Positions 1 through 9,270 of a DNA stretch of 38,257 nucleotides are shown piece after piece. This DNA is from a virus. A model generated the notes under the pieces. That model saw only the letters and a list, made by a program, of their open reading frames with translations, was not told the DNA's origin and did not search any database. The position numbers and the translations under genes were made by a program. The stretch lies in the IMG/VR virus record IMGVR_UViG_3300030388_001298, positions 1 through 38,257 of that record. One strand, 5' to 3'. Each line of letters starts with the position of its first letter. Positions within the stretch are counted from its first letter, which is position 1.

Positions 1-3000
1 TTAGATATAATATCCATTAACCCTTGTAAAGATTCAGCTCTGTCTAAAAATTTAGTTATACCTCCAGTAATAGCTCTCCATCCTTTCTTTAATATATTAT
101 CATTTACTTGATCATCAATACGATTATCATTTATATCAAAATCTTCCTGTACTTTATCTACAATAGATTGAATCTCTGTTGCGTTTTGATCTTGTAGTTC
201 AGTAATTTTATCCGCAATCTGTATGTCTGTAGGATCAGTAATACCATCTGTCTTTAAAGATTTCTTAGCATCTTTAACAGTGAATTTCTTAGGCACTAAA
301 TTAACATTCTCACCTGTCATATCGTTATATATATCTTGCATTTCTTGAAGAGCTACTTTACGATTCTCAGCAAGCTCTTGTCTTAGATCACTTCTTCCTT
401 CTTGTATTAAAGATTGTAAAGCATTAGTTGCTTTATCTAAAACAGAGACTTGATGTATAGATGGTATATCAGAACCATCCATTAATTTAGAGTTACTAAG
501 GTTTATCATTATTTCTAAGTCAGCCATCCTACTTAGATCACCATCAGTCTGTACAGTTTGTTCTGAGATATCATTAATTTCTTTAGTCCATGCTGCCATT
601 CTGGATTGGATTTCTTTTGCTTTAACACTTGGTCCAGGCTGACTTTCGGCTATCTTTTTTATTCTACTTTTAACATCAGCACTAACTATCTTACCTTTTA
701 ATAAACCACTTTCTTTTTTCTCATACTTAGAAACATCAAGTAAAAGATCTTTCTTTGCTTTAAGATTATCAATATTTCTTCCAGTTACAAAGTTTTGAAT
801 CTTCAGCATAGTAGTCTTAAGCTGTGGTCCTGTTAATTCTTTTGATGTTAAGTTAGTTACAAGCCTAACCATCTTCAATACATTAGTTTTAGTATACTGA
901 TCATTAGGTAATGACTGTCTAATAAAGTTTCGTAACTCTTTCTTTATTTTCTGGATATCTCTCATTCCTTTAAGCCTATCTTTAATTTTAGTCTTAAGAT
1001 TTCTTAAAGTTTTAGCGGCATCTTTAGTTGGCTTAACATCAAAGGATTCTCTTATTGCTACTTCCATCTGTAGTTGTTGAGTAGATGGTGTTGATTTTGC
1101 TTTAGTTTCTCCTTTTACTTTAATAAAATCAGCTGCACTCTTATATGCTTCAGTAGTTTGTAATTTCTCTATTGCTTTAGTTGATAATTGCTCTTGAGTT
1201 AAAGGGTTTTCAAGTTTTTGATTCTTCTTATTTAAATCTGTAATAAATTCATTTATCTTTTTAAATGTAGATAACCCCTTTTTAACTCCTCCTTTTATAT
1301 TTACAAAACTTTCAGGAAGATTTTTTAATTCTTTAAAAGGAACTTTCAGCAAAGAAGTAATCTCAGATACTTTCATATCTGTATTTTCTTTTAAAACATC
1401 TTTTATCTCAGGATTATTAAAACCTAAATCTCTTGCTTTATTAACAATAGATAAAGGAGTTTCTGATTTAGTAAATACAATTTGCTGCCTTTGTTTTGAT
1501 GGTTTAAATATTTTATCATTACTATCTCTTAAGTAGTAGCTTGTGATTTCTCCTTTATCTCCACGTGAATCATCTACCTTTAATCCTACACGTGAAGCCC
1601 ATTGCTTTAAAGAATTAGAATCATATACATTTTCAGGCTTTATAAACCCTTTCTTATTCATCTTATAAAAATTAGCTAACTTATTTGGAGTCGTATCTGT
1701 TTGTTGCATCTTTTGATCACGTGTCATCCCCATCTCTCTTGCTCGAGCTATATTTTTTTTAGTGTATTTCCCTGGAGTAGAAGATATATCAAGTAAGTAA
1801 TCTATAATAACTTGAGGCTCTATAAAATCTATTCCATCTCCATCTGGATCAGATATAACATCTATATCTCTTGGTCCAGTTTTCCTTAGTAATCTATTTA
1901 AACTTATACCTGCATCTTTTCTTAATTTAGGATCTGCGTATTTATCAAAATCCTTTACATGAACTTTGCCTAAATTTTCATTTAGCCACGCATTAATACC
2001 TGAAGGTAATTCAGAAACTTCTTGTTCAAATTTCTGCCTTTCTTTAAGTGCTAATTCTTTATCTTGCGCCTGTTGTATTTTATCTTCTGTATTTAACCTA
2101 TCTACTTCATTAAGAGCATTAAGATCTGCCTTAGATATTTCCTTTCCTTTCTTTACATTTTTACCAATAGTATTCAATAAATTTAATACATCTGTATCAG
2201 TATCTATTTCTGGACTTATACCTAATGCCTTACCTATTTTCTCTAACCATCTACGAACTATACTTTTTTCTGGAGCGGATAATGAAGGGTAGTTATCTGC
2301 CAATATACCCACTAACTCAGATAGGTATTCTTCGTTTTTAAAATCAGTATACTTATCACTGAACTCTTGTAATTCTTTTTTTAATTTTTTATCTGTTATT
2401 TTTCTTTTAACAGAGTCAACCATTCGTTTAGTTACCTCTGCTATTTTTAATTCACTTCCATACTTATCATATATTAATGCATGAAATATCTCATGAGCTA
2501 TTGTCTTAGCATTAGCTTTAGGCATATTAATATGAATAGTATTTGTATTGGGATCAAATGTACCCCTGGTTCCTTTACCAGTAACAAATTTATTATAAGC
2601 CTCTTCTGATCTATGAATTACTATTTTAGTATCAGGAAGTAATTTAGCTATAGCTTTGCTTGCTTTTTTAGCTAAAGAAATTATTTTATTTTCATGCTGC
2701 TCAACTGTTGTGTTAGGATTTTCTTCTGTAAATATATCAGAAGAGTAATGATTATCATTCTTCTCCTTTGTTTTTTCCGTTACACTTACTATGTTATCTA
2801 CTTGTTGACCTGGAAGATTAACTTGAGTTCCCCCTTCACTTTCTATAATATTTAAATTACCATTAGCATCAGGAGTCACCGCCTCTACAACAGTTTCATC
2901 TGTAGGTAATTCTACCTGTGCTTCAGGAGTTTCTTCTTCTATGGTTTCATCAACATCAGAACGTGATTTATTTTGACCATCGTTTAAAGCATTAAGCAGA

Positions 3001-5108
3001 TCACTTAAATCTCTTGATGCCTCTTTAGATTCTTCAGGTGTTTCAGGTGCTACTTCCTCTTCCGATTCCGTTTCAATATCTGTTTCACTGTCTTGACCTT
3101 CTGTGGTAGGATCCCCTTGGGTGTCTCCATCTCCCACTTCTTCGCTATTGATGGTTTGTTCTTGTACATCCACGCTCTCTGGGCTTGACTCTTGAATGGC
3201 ATTGTCTTCTGTTTTTAATTCATTAATACTTTGCTGACCTTCCTCTATAAGTTCAGCTCTTTTTTCAGCAACATCTTGTTCGGTAGGATTCTCTACCCCA
3301 TCTTCTTTTAGTTTTTCAATTGCATAATCTTTAGTTACAACTATTGTCTCAGTAGTTGTATTGCCCTCTGCATCAGTAGTTTGAGTTATATCAACATCAA
3401 TACCATTCATAACATCATCTATCTTAGCATCAATCTCTTTTAATTTAATCTTACCTGCTCTTGTAGTGTTACCTGATAATAATTCTTTTTGTTTTTCCAG
3501 CTCTACTAATTTATTAATAGTTGGCACATCTGTAATTCCTGCCGCTTGTAATTGTTGAATTATTCCAGCATCTTGCTCAATATCTTTTCTACGTTGTTTA
3601 GCAATCTCTTTTAATTCAGAATCATTTTCTATATCTAATGTTGCCCCTGCTAACTCTTCTGGAGTTGCTTCTCTAATAAATTTAGCCATTTCTGGTCCAC
3701 TTACTCTTGCTACTTCCCCTCCATTTTGTTTGTTAATGTAATATTTAGGAGCCTTATATAAACCATAACCTACTGTAATAGGAGCTGTTGCGGTTCCCGC
3801 TATTCCTTCAAATCCTATCTCAGCAATATCCATTTCTTGACCTGCTACTAATCTACCAGCTACCTCACCAGTAGAACCACCTACAGCCTCAACAGCACCA
3901 CCAGCTGTAGCTGCTACTAATTTTTTTCCTGTTAACCCTGCAACTTTAGCAGTAACTTTAGATGCAATTCCTGCAGATATAGCATCCACCATACCAATAG
4001 CAAAGCCTCTACCAGCAGACTTAAATCTAATACCCTGCATTTTTTCATCACTCTCTAATATCTCTCTAACATTCTTTTTTGTCATTGGCTTACCATCAAG
4101 CTGTTCTAAAAGTAATTCTGCAAATGTTAAACCTGTCTCTAATGTACCTCCAGCTGCACCCATAGCTCCTGCTATAGCACCACCTGCTGTAGTAAAAACT
4201 CCTAATGGTCCAGCACTAAATCCAGTAGATCCAATAGCCGCACCTGTACCAGCACCAACACCTGCTGCCGCAATAACTGTAGGGTTAACCATAGCACTTA
4301 CAGATGACACAAATAACTGAGGTATAATACTGGGATTAGACGCAACTCCTTTAAGAAAACCCCACCATCCTCCACCATCTGATTGGTATATCTTATTAAA
4401 ATCACGCATCTCATCTGACTGTCCTGCGTTAGCCATTTTTTCTTGAGCAATAATAAAGTCTTGGATATCTTCGTCTGTTACATCTTTACCTTTAGCAAAT
4501 AATTCTAATGATTCATCTATTGATCCACCTTGAGCTTGCCCTTGAGCACCTGCTCTATACATATCACCCAGAAAATCAGTAAGAAAGTTTTTACCAAAGA
4601 AGTCTTCTAAGTCTGTATTCTCTTCACCAGTACTACTATAATCTCGAGTATCTATAGCGTCTTCAAGATAAACATCATCTGCTCCTGTTCTATTAGGAAC
4701 CTCTTGAATTTGCTGTACTTCCTGTAAGGTTTCAGGATCTTGAATTTCTTCAGTTACTCTTTCATCAACAACCTCTTCAGTTTGATTAGGATTTATCTGA
4801 GGAGAAGGCCCCGATGATCCAGGTTGTTCCACCACAACTGTACTTGATTCCGTAACTTCCTCTGGAGAAGTAAATTGAGAATCGTCTTTTTTTTTTACCC
4901 CTTCAACAGGAGATGTAGCAAGTTCTGAAAAATATTTTTCTGAAAACTCATCTGGACCTCCAGTAAACAAATTTTCACGACTTACTACATTAAATATTTT
5001 ATCCTGATAGTCAGCATCCTGAGTTGCTTGATCAACAAATTCATCAAAAGACTTAGTAATATACCCATCCCTTTTTAAAACGTTATATAGTTTTTCTAAA
5101 TTATCCAT
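1..5108 (-). CDS. Giant internal virion protein with zincin metallopeptidase motif (3'-truncated by window edge)
   Basis: The frame is open from the ATG at 5108 to the left edge, giving at least 1702 residues with no stop. Visible parts in order: an acidic, Pro/Glu/Gln-rich N-terminal linker; a Gly/Ala-rich hydrophobic stretch near residues 246-309 and another near 350-450; a charged Glu/Thr/Ser region near 633-706; an HEIFH zinc-binding motif at residues 872-876 (bases 2481-2495) with candidate third ligands in NEEYLSE near 926-931; a DPDGDGID loop near 1087; then long Lys-rich helical sequence to the edge. Giant multidomain proteins of this kind, often with a peptidase, are known in phage heads and are ejected with the DNA. 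The gene follows two smaller helical virion proteins, as T7 gp16 follows gp14 and gp15. Virion role is inference; the HExxH motif is seen directly. Confidence 0.8.
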   Translation of the reverse strand, partial: MDNLEKLYNVLKRDGYITKSFDEFVDQATQDADYQDKIFNVVSRENLFTGGPDEFSEKYFSELATSPVEGVKKKDDSQFTSPEEVTESSTVVVEQPGSSGPSPQINPNQTEEVVDERVTEEIQDPETLQEVQQIQEVPNRTGADDVYLEDAIDTRDYSSTGEENTDLEDFFGKNFLTDFLGDMYRAGAQGQAQGGSIDESLELFAKGKDVTDEDIQDFIIAQEKMANAGQSDEMRDFNKIYQSDGGGWWGFLKGVASNPSIIPQLFVSSVSAMVNPTVIAAAGVGAGTGAAIGSTGFSAGPLGVFTTAGGAIAGAMGAAGGTLETGLTFAELLLEQLDGKPMTKKNVREILESDEKMQGIRFKSAGRGFAIGMVDAISAGIASKVTAKVAGLTGKKLVAATAGGAVEAVGGSTGEVAGRLVAGQEMDIAEIGFEGIAGTATAPITVGYGLYKAPKYYINKQNGGEVARVSGPEMAKFIREATPEELAGATLDIENDSELKEIAKQRRKDIEQDAGIIQQLQAAGITDVPTINKLVELEKQKELLSGNTTRAGKIKLKEIDAKIDDVMNGIDVDITQTTDAEGNTTTETIVVTKDYAIEKLKEDGVENPTEQDVAEKRAELIEEGQQSINELKTEDNAIQESSPESVDVQEQTINSEEVGDGDTQGDPTTEGQDSETDIETESEEEVAPETPEESKEASRDLSDLLNALNDGQNKSRSDVDETIEEETPEAQVELPTDETVVEAVTPDANGNLNIIESEGGTQVNLPGQQVDNIVSVTEKTKEKNDNHYSSDIFTEENPNTTVEQHENKIISLAKKASKAIAKLLPDTKIVIHRSEEAYNKFVTGKGTRGTFDPNTNTIHINMPKANAKTIAHEIFHALIYDKYGSELKIAEVTKRMVDSVKRKITDKKLKKELQEFSDKYTDFKNEEYLSELVGILADNYPSLSAPEKSIVRRWLEKIGKALGISPEIDTDTDVLNLLNTIGKNVKKGKEISKADLNALNEVDRLNTEDKIQQAQDKELALKERQKFEQEVSELPSGINAWLNENLGKVHVKDFDKYADPKLRKDAGISLNRLLRKTGPRDIDVISDPDGDGIDFIEPQVIIDYLLDISSTPGKYTKKNIARAREMGMTRDQKMQQTDTTPNKLANFYKMNKKGFIKPENVYDSNSLKQWASRVGLKVDDSRGDKGEITSYYLRDSNDKIFKPSKQRQQIVFTKSETPLSIVNKARDLGFNNPEIKDVLKENTDMKVSEITSLLKVPFKELKNLPESFVNIKGGVKKGLSTFKKINEFITDLNKKNQKLENPLTQEQLSTKAIEKLQTTEAYKSAADFIKVKGETKAKSTPSTQQLQMEVAIRESFDVKPTKDAAKTLRNLKTKIKDRLKGMRDIQKIKKELRNFIRQSLPNDQYTKTNVLKMVRLVTNLTSKELTGPQLKTTMLKIQNFVTGRNIDNLKAKKDLLLDVSKYEKKESGLLKGKIVSADVKSRIKKIAESQPGPSVKAKEIQSRMAAWTKEINDISEQTVQTDGDLSRMADLEIMINLSNSKLMDGSDIPSIHQVSVLDKATNALQSLIQEGRSDLRQELAENRKVALQEMQDIYNDMTGENVNLVPKKFTVKDAKKSLKTDGITDPTDIQIADKITELQDQNATEIQSIVDKVQEDFDINDNRIDDQVNDNILKKGWRAITGGITKFLDRAESLQGLMDIIS

Positions 5109-5118
5109 ATTTATTTAT

Positions 5119-7173
5119 TTAATCTAATTCGCCTCCACCACCACCACCACCTGTTCTTTCTTTATTTAACTTATTGATAGCTGGATTAAGTAAGTTATCC
5201 TGTAACGCTTGCCATACCTCATAACCGTTACCCGAATATAAACCGTCTTTAAATAAGTCTCCATTTTCCCCACCTATTGTATAAGATTCACCACCAAAAT
5301 TAAATGTTACTGAATTGTTACCTACAGTTTTATCAAACGTCATACTCAATTCCATACCTGGAGTTTTATTAAATTCTGCCAACATTGCTGGATCAAGAGA
5401 AGCATTAATTAAGTTTATCATTCCCTCTCCAATACCTTTAGTAGTATCTGCAGAAGTATTAAATTCTGCTCCTGATCCATATCCATATTCTGCATCTAAA
5501 TAATCCTTAGCGGACATTGCAGAATCCTTACCTTTAATCTGAAGATCTGTTTTGTAATTAGGAGTAGTATAAGCAGCCTTAGAAGTTTTACCTCCATCTC
5601 CTGTACTTGTAATTTCTGTATCTAAATCAAAGCCTCTTCCTTTCGCTAACTTTTCAATATCATCAGTTGTTAATTGATTATCAGGATCATATACAGCTTC
5701 TAATATTCGAGTTTGCTCAGTAAATGATCCTTGAATAGGAATCTTTCTCCCATTACTTAATATAATTTCTCTATTTTTAATAACTTCATCTCCTATCTTT
5801 TCAGCAAGACCTTCATCTACATCCTCTTGAGTTGCTACTGATGTTGTGCCTTTAGTAATATCAGAAATTAAAGGTAATTTATCTTCATCATTAGAAACCT
5901 TAGCGTTGAATGCAGATATAGCATCATTACGAGTTGTTCTTAATGTTTTCTCTATAGCTTCTCTTTTAACTGGATCTTCATCTGTAAGCATAGTAATATA
6001 GTCTCCCAACTTACTTGACTTAGCATCATCTTTTTCTCCCTTAGCAATACTTGATGCACTTTGTTGAGGCGCGGGAGTTTTTTGAATTTTCTTTACATCT
6101 TTAACAGTCTCTTTAATATTAAGAGATGATCTTACTAAACCTCGAGCATACTCATCAGCTACTGCTTTTTGTTCTGGAGTAACATCTGGAAGGTAATTAT
6201 TACCGTCAAATCTCATTGCTATATAAGGGTTCTCACCTGCGGGTTTATCAGAGTTTGCTGGATCTGCTGCCCAAGCATCATGTAATTTTCCTCCAAAATC
6301 TCCTTGATATACCTCTGCACCTCCAGGTACATTAACGTTTTGCGTTAACATTACTGCTAAATTTTGAGGAACGGCAGTAAGCTCTTTAGCGTAAAGATCT
6401 AATGTTTCTTGCATTTCATCACTACCTAAATACGTAGACTCTGCCCTTGATCTTTCTACTGAGTTAACAGATGTTACTATACCATCTTTATTTAACTTTT
6501 CTTTAATTATTATACCAATTTTATCTGCCAGATTTTTTGCTGTACCTACAGAATCAAAGTTATCAATTTTTTGATTTAAAAGATTTGTCATTTCATTAGC
6601 ACTCATAGACTCTCCTGGAATAATTTCACCCTTATCATCTATTCTTGTGTAAGACATATTACCATCATCATCAGTAAGAAACTTTAAATTTTTTAAATTA
6701 CCAAATCCTTCTAAAGATTGAGCTAATTGTTGTTCTAATTTAGCACTAACAGGGGGTACTGCATTCATTCTTTCTGTATATTCTACATACTTTGAATTCC
6801 AATTTTCTGCATTATTTTTAAACTGAGTCCATCCAGAACTTTGATTAGATTTAAATTTCATCATATCATTAGGTCTTAACAAACCTCTTCTCATTAAATC
6901 TGCTTTTCTTGCAAGCTCATCAGCACTCTGTTGAGACGAGTCTAAAGCAACTTGTCGTAGGGTGGGTGAATCATATTCACCAATATCATTAAGGGCAGTC
7001 TCCTGTTCTGTAATGTTTTTTTCTAAATCATCTTTTCTTGCTTGTCTTGTATCACGAATAGTTGCAAATGTCTTCGTAATATCTGCAGCAGCTCCCGCCC
7101 AATCTACTGTAGATGTAGGATCTTGTCTTTCATAAACATCAAAGTCTATATTTTTTTTAGGTGGTAATGCCAT
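5119..7173 (-). CDS. Probable internal virion (ejection) protein, 684 aa
   Basis: I do not recognise a catalytic domain. The protein is hydrophilic, rich in Asp, Lys, Asn and Gln, and mostly helical in appearance, with a coiled-coil-like region around residues 35-100 and no signal peptide. Its C terminus is a run of seven glycines followed by GluLeuAsp, encoded by a GGT-type triplet repeat at 5135-5151. It lies between a smaller Ala-rich protein and the giant protein, with 10 nt to each neighbour. Size and order match T7 gp15 (internal core, 747 aa) between gp14 and gp16, so a role in the internal core or DNA-ejection channel is inferred from position only. The start at 7173 follows an AT leader (TAATAAATAAACT) without Shine-Dalgarno. 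Confidence 0.7.
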   Translation of the reverse strand: MALPPKKNIDFDVYERQDPTSTVDWAGAAADITKTFATIRDTRQARKDDLEKNITEQETALNDIGEYDSPTLRQVALDSSQQSADELARKADLMRRGLLRPNDMMKFKSNQSSGWTQFKNNAENWNSKYVEYTERMNAVPPVSAKLEQQLAQSLEGFGNLKNLKFLTDDDGNMSYTRIDDKGEIIPGESMSANEMTNLLNQKIDNFDSVGTAKNLADKIGIIIKEKLNKDGIVTSVNSVERSRAESTYLGSDEMQETLDLYAKELTAVPQNLAVMLTQNVNVPGGAEVYQGDFGGKLHDAWAADPANSDKPAGENPYIAMRFDGNNYLPDVTPEQKAVADEYARGLVRSSLNIKETVKDVKKIQKTPAPQQSASSIAKGEKDDAKSSKLGDYITMLTDEDPVKREAIEKTLRTTRNDAISAFNAKVSNDEDKLPLISDITKGTTSVATQEDVDEGLAEKIGDEVIKNREIILSNGRKIPIQGSFTEQTRILEAVYDPDNQLTTDDIEKLAKGRGFDLDTEITSTGDGGKTSKAAYTTPNYKTDLQIKGKDSAMSAKDYLDAEYGYGSGAEFNTSADTTKGIGEGMINLINASLDPAMLAEFNKTPGMELSMTFDKTVGNNSVTFNFGGESYTIGGENGDLFKDGLYSGNGYEVWQALQDNLLNPAINKLNKERTGGGGGGGELD

Positions 7174-7183
7174 AGTTTATTTA

Positions 7184-7990
7184 TTAATCTTGTTGTGACC
7201 AGTCAGAAATCCCCATTTGATAATAATCATCAGGAGACACTCCTTGACCTTTAAATTTATTTTCAAAAAGAAACTTATTAAAATTATCAGCACCTCCTGC
7301 TTTCAAATCCCTAAATTGTTTTTTGCTTAAATCCATTGCTCCTATATTTGCCCCAAATTGTGAGTCCGTTAAACTTCCTTTTGATTTAGAATCACCAAAC
7401 TGTGATGCTAATTTATTACCCCTTCTATCAGCTGTGCTTTGTCCATACAATGGAGCTAAGGCTGCTGCTGATGAAAGTGCCCCTCCAACACCTTGTATTC
7501 CTTGAGAAATACCTTGAGCTCTTGCAGCTTGTGCGTCTCTCATCCTTTGGTTTTGTTCTTTTGCTCCAGCCACATCCATCTCTATAAGCTGTTGATTTAT
7601 AGCTTCCTTAGATTCAGCTTTCATCATATTTAAATCTGAAAGTTCTTGGCCCATTTTAATACGAGTTCCTTCAGCCGCTAAATTTCCTTGAGCACCTACC
7701 CTACCAACACCTGCCGCTAAACCTCTGGAATCTCCTTCTTGTAAAGCCTCTACATTTTGTTGTTGAACTGCTAAATTGTTTTCAAATTCTGCTTCATACG
7801 CATCTAAAGGAACTGCTAATCCAGCAAAGTTATCTTTCTCTGCTTTTCTTTTAGCTTCTGCCATTGCTTTAGCTGCAGCTGTATTTGCCTCATCTGCCGC
7901 AGTTTTTGCTTTAGCTGCTGCTGAAAAACCCTGTACTGCTGAAGCTGCTCCCATTGTTATTCCTATTACTGCTGTTGTTACTGCTGCCAT
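7184..7990 (-). CDS. Probable internal virion protein, Ala/Gln-rich, 268 aa (T7 gp14-like position)
   Basis: The N-terminal 30 residues are a hydrophobic Ala/Gly/Val segment (MAAVTTAVIGITMGAASAVQ) that could insert in a membrane. Residues 25-155 are Ala-, Glu- and Gln-rich and helical, and a second small hydrophobic Gly/Ala stretch lies near residues 160-185. This make-up fits small ejection proteins such as T7 gp14, which forms the outer-membrane part of the ejection channel. It is first in the block followed by the 684-residue and giant proteins. The assignment rests on composition, size and order; no specific motif proves it. The start at 7990 leaves one base to the preceding acetyltransferase stop, so translation is probably coupled. 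Confidence 0.65.
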   Translation of the reverse strand: MAAVTTAVIGITMGAASAVQGFSAAAKAKTAADEANTAAAKAMAEAKRKAEKDNFAGLAVPLDAYEAEFENNLAVQQQNVEALQEGDSRGLAAGVGRVGAQGNLAAEGTRIKMGQELSDLNMMKAESKEAINQQLIEMDVAGAKEQNQRMRDAQAARAQGISQGIQGVGGALSSAAALAPLYGQSTADRRGNKLASQFGDSKSKGSLTDSQFGANIGAMDLSKKQFRDLKAGGADNFNKFLFENKFKGQGVSPDDYYQMGISDWSQQD

Positions 7991-7991
7991 A

Positions 7992-8402
7992 TTATATTTT
8001 TTTAATCATTTCATGAGTATAAGAAGCCCCCTCAATAAAACCTATTTTTTTATATACATTAATTAGAGGTTTATTTTTAATCAATGCGTAAACATACTTT
8101 TTCCCTAAATCTTCTGCAATATCACTAATAGTTTGAACTAATAACTCTAAAGCTTCTTTTCTTTTTTGCCTGTCTTTATATTGAAGATTAGATATTATCC
8201 AATCACACCATACAGCTTTTGAATTAGTTAAATACATAAACCCAGCACAAATTGGTGTATCTCCATCATAAACAATAAAACCACCCATACCATCATCGGG
8301 TAAAAAATCTTTTGAAGGAGGTGTCCATCTCCATTCTTCCCACCACTTACATAGAATATTTTCATAGTCTGTTTTTTTTAGTGGTAGTATATTTAATTTC
8401 AT
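7992..8402 (-). CDS. GNAT-family N-acetyltransferase-like protein, 136 aa
   Basis: The length and pattern fit a compact GNAT fold: an N-terminal substrate-side region, then beta strands around GFIVYDGDTPICAGFMYL (residues 41-58), a WCDWIISN strand near 66-73, a Lys/Arg-rich segment KDRQKRKEALELL (76-88) in the place of the acetyl-CoA pyrophosphate loop, and a C-terminal NKPLINVYKKIGF segment (about 109-121), typical of the GNAT end where an Asn/Tyr contacts CoA. The canonical Q/RxxGxG/A loop is not clear, so activity is unproven. Small GNAT-like genes are commonly found among structural genes of marine phages; the substrate is unknown. It has its own promoter element only 5 nt upstream of the ATG, suggesting separate expression from the tail genes before it. 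Confidence 0.6.
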   Translation of the reverse strand: MKLNILPLKKTDYENILCKWWEEWRWTPPSKDFLPDDGMGGFIVYDGDTPICAGFMYLTNSKAVWCDWIISNLQYKDRQKRKEALELLVQTISDIAEDLGKKYVYALIKNKPLINVYKKIGFIEGASYTHEMIKKI

Positions 8403-8407
8403 TTATG

Positions 8408-8415
8408 CAAAGATA
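8408..8415 (-). promoter_or_regulatory. Bacteroidota-type -7 promoter element TATCTTTG
   Basis: TATCTTTG on the minus strand lies in a 21-nt gap between a tail gene and the acetyltransferase gene. Only 5 nt separate it from the ATG, so a transcript starting at the usual distance would have almost no leader. No clear -33 element is seen. Confidence 0.55.
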
Positions 8416-8423
8416 GTAAAATT

Positions 8424-9257
8424 CTATGGAAAGCTTTTCATTACACTGCTACCTACAGAAAACAATTCAACAGCATTAGTATTTGTATTTTCAAGCGTAA
8501 AGTGTAAATAATATCCTCGTGCACCATGAGACTCTGCAACTGAATTTTTTAACCCTAAACAATAGTTTCCAACTAAAGGAATAACACCCCCAGAATTTAT
8601 TGTAATAGAAGGTAAAGTAATCGCTCCTGTAACAATATCTGTTACACTAAATCTATTTATAGCGGTTATAGGTCCTATTAAAGTAGGAGGGCCAGCTGGA
8701 GGGTTTGGATTCGCAGGAGTAGGAATCACTAAAGAAGGTAGTACTTGATAAGCTATATCACCTATACTAATGACACTTCCTAAATCACCTAAATTAAACG
8801 TTACAACAACAGCATTTATAGGTCCTGTTGCACTAAGTATAGTTCCTATACCAGCTGATGATCTTGCTTTAAAGTTTGTTGTAGCATCATCCTCTCTTAA
8901 GAATGTAAACCATTCTCCTTCTTTTTGAACAAAAAAAGTAGATAGCATTGATCCTGTACTTAAATCAGAAAACAAAGAAGTGCATTCCCATGTATCGTCT
9001 GACTCAAAAGACATAGTCTTAAAAAGTTTAATAGTCATTGGATCAGAATTAAAAACAGATGTTATAGTAGAGTTATACTGTACTCCATAATAATTATTAC
9101 GTATTGGATTTGTATTGTGTCTAAATAAATCTCCTCCTGACCAAGTATAAAAAAAGCCATTCATACCTACCATGTAGTCTGCTAAATAAGAATAAAAAGA
9201 TGGCCACCCTTTTACATCGGGAGCGTATGTTAATGTTTTTGGTTTGTATACTGGCAT
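8424..9257 (-). CDS. Tail/virion structural protein, 277 aa
   Basis: Rich in aromatic residues and beta-type sequence, without signal peptide or membrane segment. The N-terminal half carries a characteristic region (GWPSFYSYLADYMVGMNGFF followed by GGDLFRHNTN, about residues 18-50) that I associate with a conserved virion protein in marine podovirus- and myovirus-like phages, where it lies next to the nozzle-like protein. Near residues 178-190 is a Pro-rich hinge (PTPANPNPPAGPP) leading to a beta-rich C terminus. It directly follows the 779-residue Cys-rich protein with a 13-nt gap and is last in the tail block before a promoter. Probably a tail-tip or muzzle component; the exact role is unknown. 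Confidence 0.6.
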   Translation of the reverse strand: MPVYKPKTLTYAPDVKGWPSFYSYLADYMVGMNGFFYTWSGGDLFRHNTNPIRNNYYGVQYNSTITSVFNSDPMTIKLFKTMSFESDDTWECTSLFSDLSTGSMLSTFFVQKEGEWFTFLREDDATTNFKARSSAGIGTILSATGPINAVVVTFNLGDLGSVISIGDIAYQVLPSLVIPTPANPNPPAGPPTLIGPITAINRFSVTDIVTGAITLPSITINSGGVIPLVGNYCLGLKNSVAESHGARGYYLHFTLENTNTNAVELFSVGSSVMKSFP

Positions 9258-9270
9258 AATTATTTATTTA

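Noticed and set aside
1966-2292. Plus-strand open frame of 108 codons
   Set aside because: It lies inside the giant minus-strand gene and encodes Ser/Phe/Leu-rich sequence typical of an antisense frame.
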